Of a DNA stretch of 44,111 nucleotides, positions 43,340-44,111 are shown piece by piece (the stretch's first letter is position 1; every line of letters begins with the position of its first letter). Origin of the DNA: Kurthia massiliensis (GTDB taxonomy: Bacteria > Bacillota > Bacilli > Bacillales_A > Planococcaceae). The position numbers and the translations under genes are program-made. Below the pieces are notes generated by a model. The model made no database searches. It saw only the letters and a list, made by a program, of their open reading frames with translations, and was not told the origin of the DNA. The stretch covers positions 31,474-75,584 of the forward strand of contig NZ_HE611000.1 of NCBI RefSeq assembly GCF_000285555.1, given 5' to 3'.

Positions 43340-43957
43340 TATTTCTTCGTTTCGCGTTCTTTCATCTGTAAACGATACGACGAGTAATAAAATAATGACG
43401 GTAAATGGTAGTGCCGCAATGAGCGATGCTGTTTGTAACGTATTTAAACCACCTGTAAACAGTAATACGCTTGCGATGGCACCCATTAATAAGCCCTAAA
43501 CAATTTTCAGTTGCATCGCTGGATTTAACGATCCACCATAGCTCATACTCGCCATCATAAATGTTGCCGAATCGGCAGAAGTAATTAAGAAGACGAAAAT
43601 TAAAATGATACCGATAATAGACGCAATCAACGTGAACGGCAATTGTTCTAGCAATTAGAATAATGCAACCGTTACATCATTATTGACGGCTCCAGCGATA
43701 TCTGTTCCTTTTTTCAAATCGAAGTAAAGCACTGAACCACCGAATATAGCAATCCAGAAACATGAAATGAGTGGTGGAATGATTAATACCCCAACGATAA
43801 ATGGGCGCACCGTCCACCCACTTGAAACACGTGCAACGAATGAACCAACAAATGGTGACCATGCAATGCCCCACGCCCAGTAGAAGATCGTCCAGTCTTT
43901 TCCCCAACTACCTTCACTATATGAATCTAGTCTTAAGCTATATTTTATCATTTCTTC
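43340..43957 (-). pseudogene. BCCT glycine-betaine/choline transporter, broken
   Basis: One reverse-strand frame reads SYSEGSWGKDWTIFYWAWGIAWSPFVGSFVARVS, then LIIPPLISCFWIAIFGG, then a stop (43655), LLEQLPFTLIASIIGIILIFVFLITSADSATFM, MASMSYGGSLNPAMQLKIV, a stop (at about 43496), and MGAIASVLLFTGGLNTLQTASLIAALPFTVIILLL. This is the second half of a BCCT-family osmolyte carrier (OpuD/BetT type), with the conserved Trp-rich WTIFYWAW and SADSATF. Two in-frame stops and loss of the first half, cut off near 43957 by the IS200/IS605-type end, show that it is dead. The original protein would be about 500 residues. Confidence 0.9.
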
Positions 43958-43965
43958 GCAGAATA

Positions 43966-44000
43966 CCCCTCCCTCAAGAAACGTAGTGAGTAGGGAGGGG
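43966..44000. repeat. Left-end hairpin of an IS200/IS605-type element
   Basis: CCCCTCCCT pairs with AGGGAGGGG, and the loop is CAAGAAACGTAGTGAGT. This form of hairpin is what Tn7-unrelated IS200/IS605 transposases use as an end signal. Reading the reverse strand, its loop (ACTCACTACGTTTCTTG) matches the loop of the solo hairpin at 33339-33395. Confidence 0.65.
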
Positions 44001-44046
44001 ATAAATGCGAACGCAAATTTTTTGCGCGTGCCAATTTGTTAAAAGG

Positions 44047-44086
44047 AACACCTGTTCTCAATATAATATGAGAAAAAGGAGGTGTT
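44047..44086 (+). promoter_or_regulatory. Stem-loop covering the tnpB ribosome binding site
   Basis: AACACCT pairs with AGGTGTT and TTCTCA pairs with TGAGAA around ATATAATA. The GGAGGTG ribosome binding site is in the outer stem, so translation of tnpB may be held low in long transcripts. TATAAT inside the loop could also be a -10 box. Confidence 0.5.
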
Positions 44087-44090
44087 TGTC

Positions 44091-44111
44091 ATGCCACATA
44101 AAGCTTACCAG
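44091..44111 (+). CDS. tnpB: Start of TnpB (IS200/IS605 family), partial
   Basis: The first seven codons read MPHKAYQ. AAAAAGGAGGTGTTTGTC precedes ATG 44091. TnpB proteins often start with KAYKFRIYP, so this fits, but only seven residues are in the window. The hairpin 90 bp upstream supports an IS200/IS605-type element. TnpB is an RNA-guided nuclease whose guide is made near the element's right end, outside this window. The rest of the gene is not seen. Confidence 0.6.

Overview
The window looks like chromosomal DNA of a low-GC, Gram-positive Bacillales bacterium, most like Planococcaceae (Kurthia, Lysinibacillus or Rummeliibacillus type). The signs are strong AGGAGG ribosome binding sites, frequent GTG and TTG starts, Bacillus-type gene families (CdaR, SstT, TenA, PepD, soluble chemoreceptor), TPP riboswitches with rho-independent terminators, and a CcpA-type cre box. 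The genus is an inference.

Positions 1-1083 hold riboflavin genes: ribE, then a ribBA gene broken after about 70 codons. Positions 1084-10600 are a patchwork of mobile DNA. An IS231-type insertion sequence (1096-2741) abuts a 38-bp Tn3-family terminal repeat (2741-2778). An oppositely facing Tn3-type repeat lies at 9032-9069, and a third repeat (9240-9277) cuts a resolvase gene next to its res repeats. A complete second resolvase follows. Between the first two repeats lie three small reverse-strand gene units with similar hairpins, and a thiamine salvage operon behind two tandem TPP riboswitches: thiM, a thiamine-binding protein, thiE, a 59-codon thiM remnant, thiD, a second thiE and a short-chain dehydrogenase.

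Positions 10100-13830 hold a truncated ECF sigma factor, a transposase remnant, an intact ECF sigma/anti-sigma pair and a catalase gene missing its 5' third. From about 13.9 kb the DNA looks like ordinary chromosome: a secreted repeat protein, a soluble chemoreceptor, a FAD oxidoreductase, a glycerate locus (cdaR facing glxK-gntP with a cre box), sstT, a 973-residue Ig-repeat surface protein, a choloylglycine hydrolase family enzyme and a GrpB protein. A second thiamine salvage operon (tenA-thiM-thiD-thiE, reverse strand) follows, again behind two tandem TPP riboswitches. Next come a dihydrouridine synthase, a small secreted protein, a C69 dipeptidase, an HD-GYP protein and an unknown protein with a CxC motif.

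The right end (38.6-44.1 kb) is partly decayed: a monooxygenase remnant joined to a frameshifted bile-acid-symporter-like gene, then an intact esterase, an ArsC-like protein and a chemoreceptor, then a BCCT transporter pseudogene cut by the left end of an IS200/IS605-type element whose tnpB begins at the last bases.

The two thiamine operons share gene types and leader architecture, so the one in the mobile region looks like a relative of the chromosomal one that moved and was rebuilt. Both are salvage sets (kinases plus coupling enzyme); no thiC, thiG or thiH is present.
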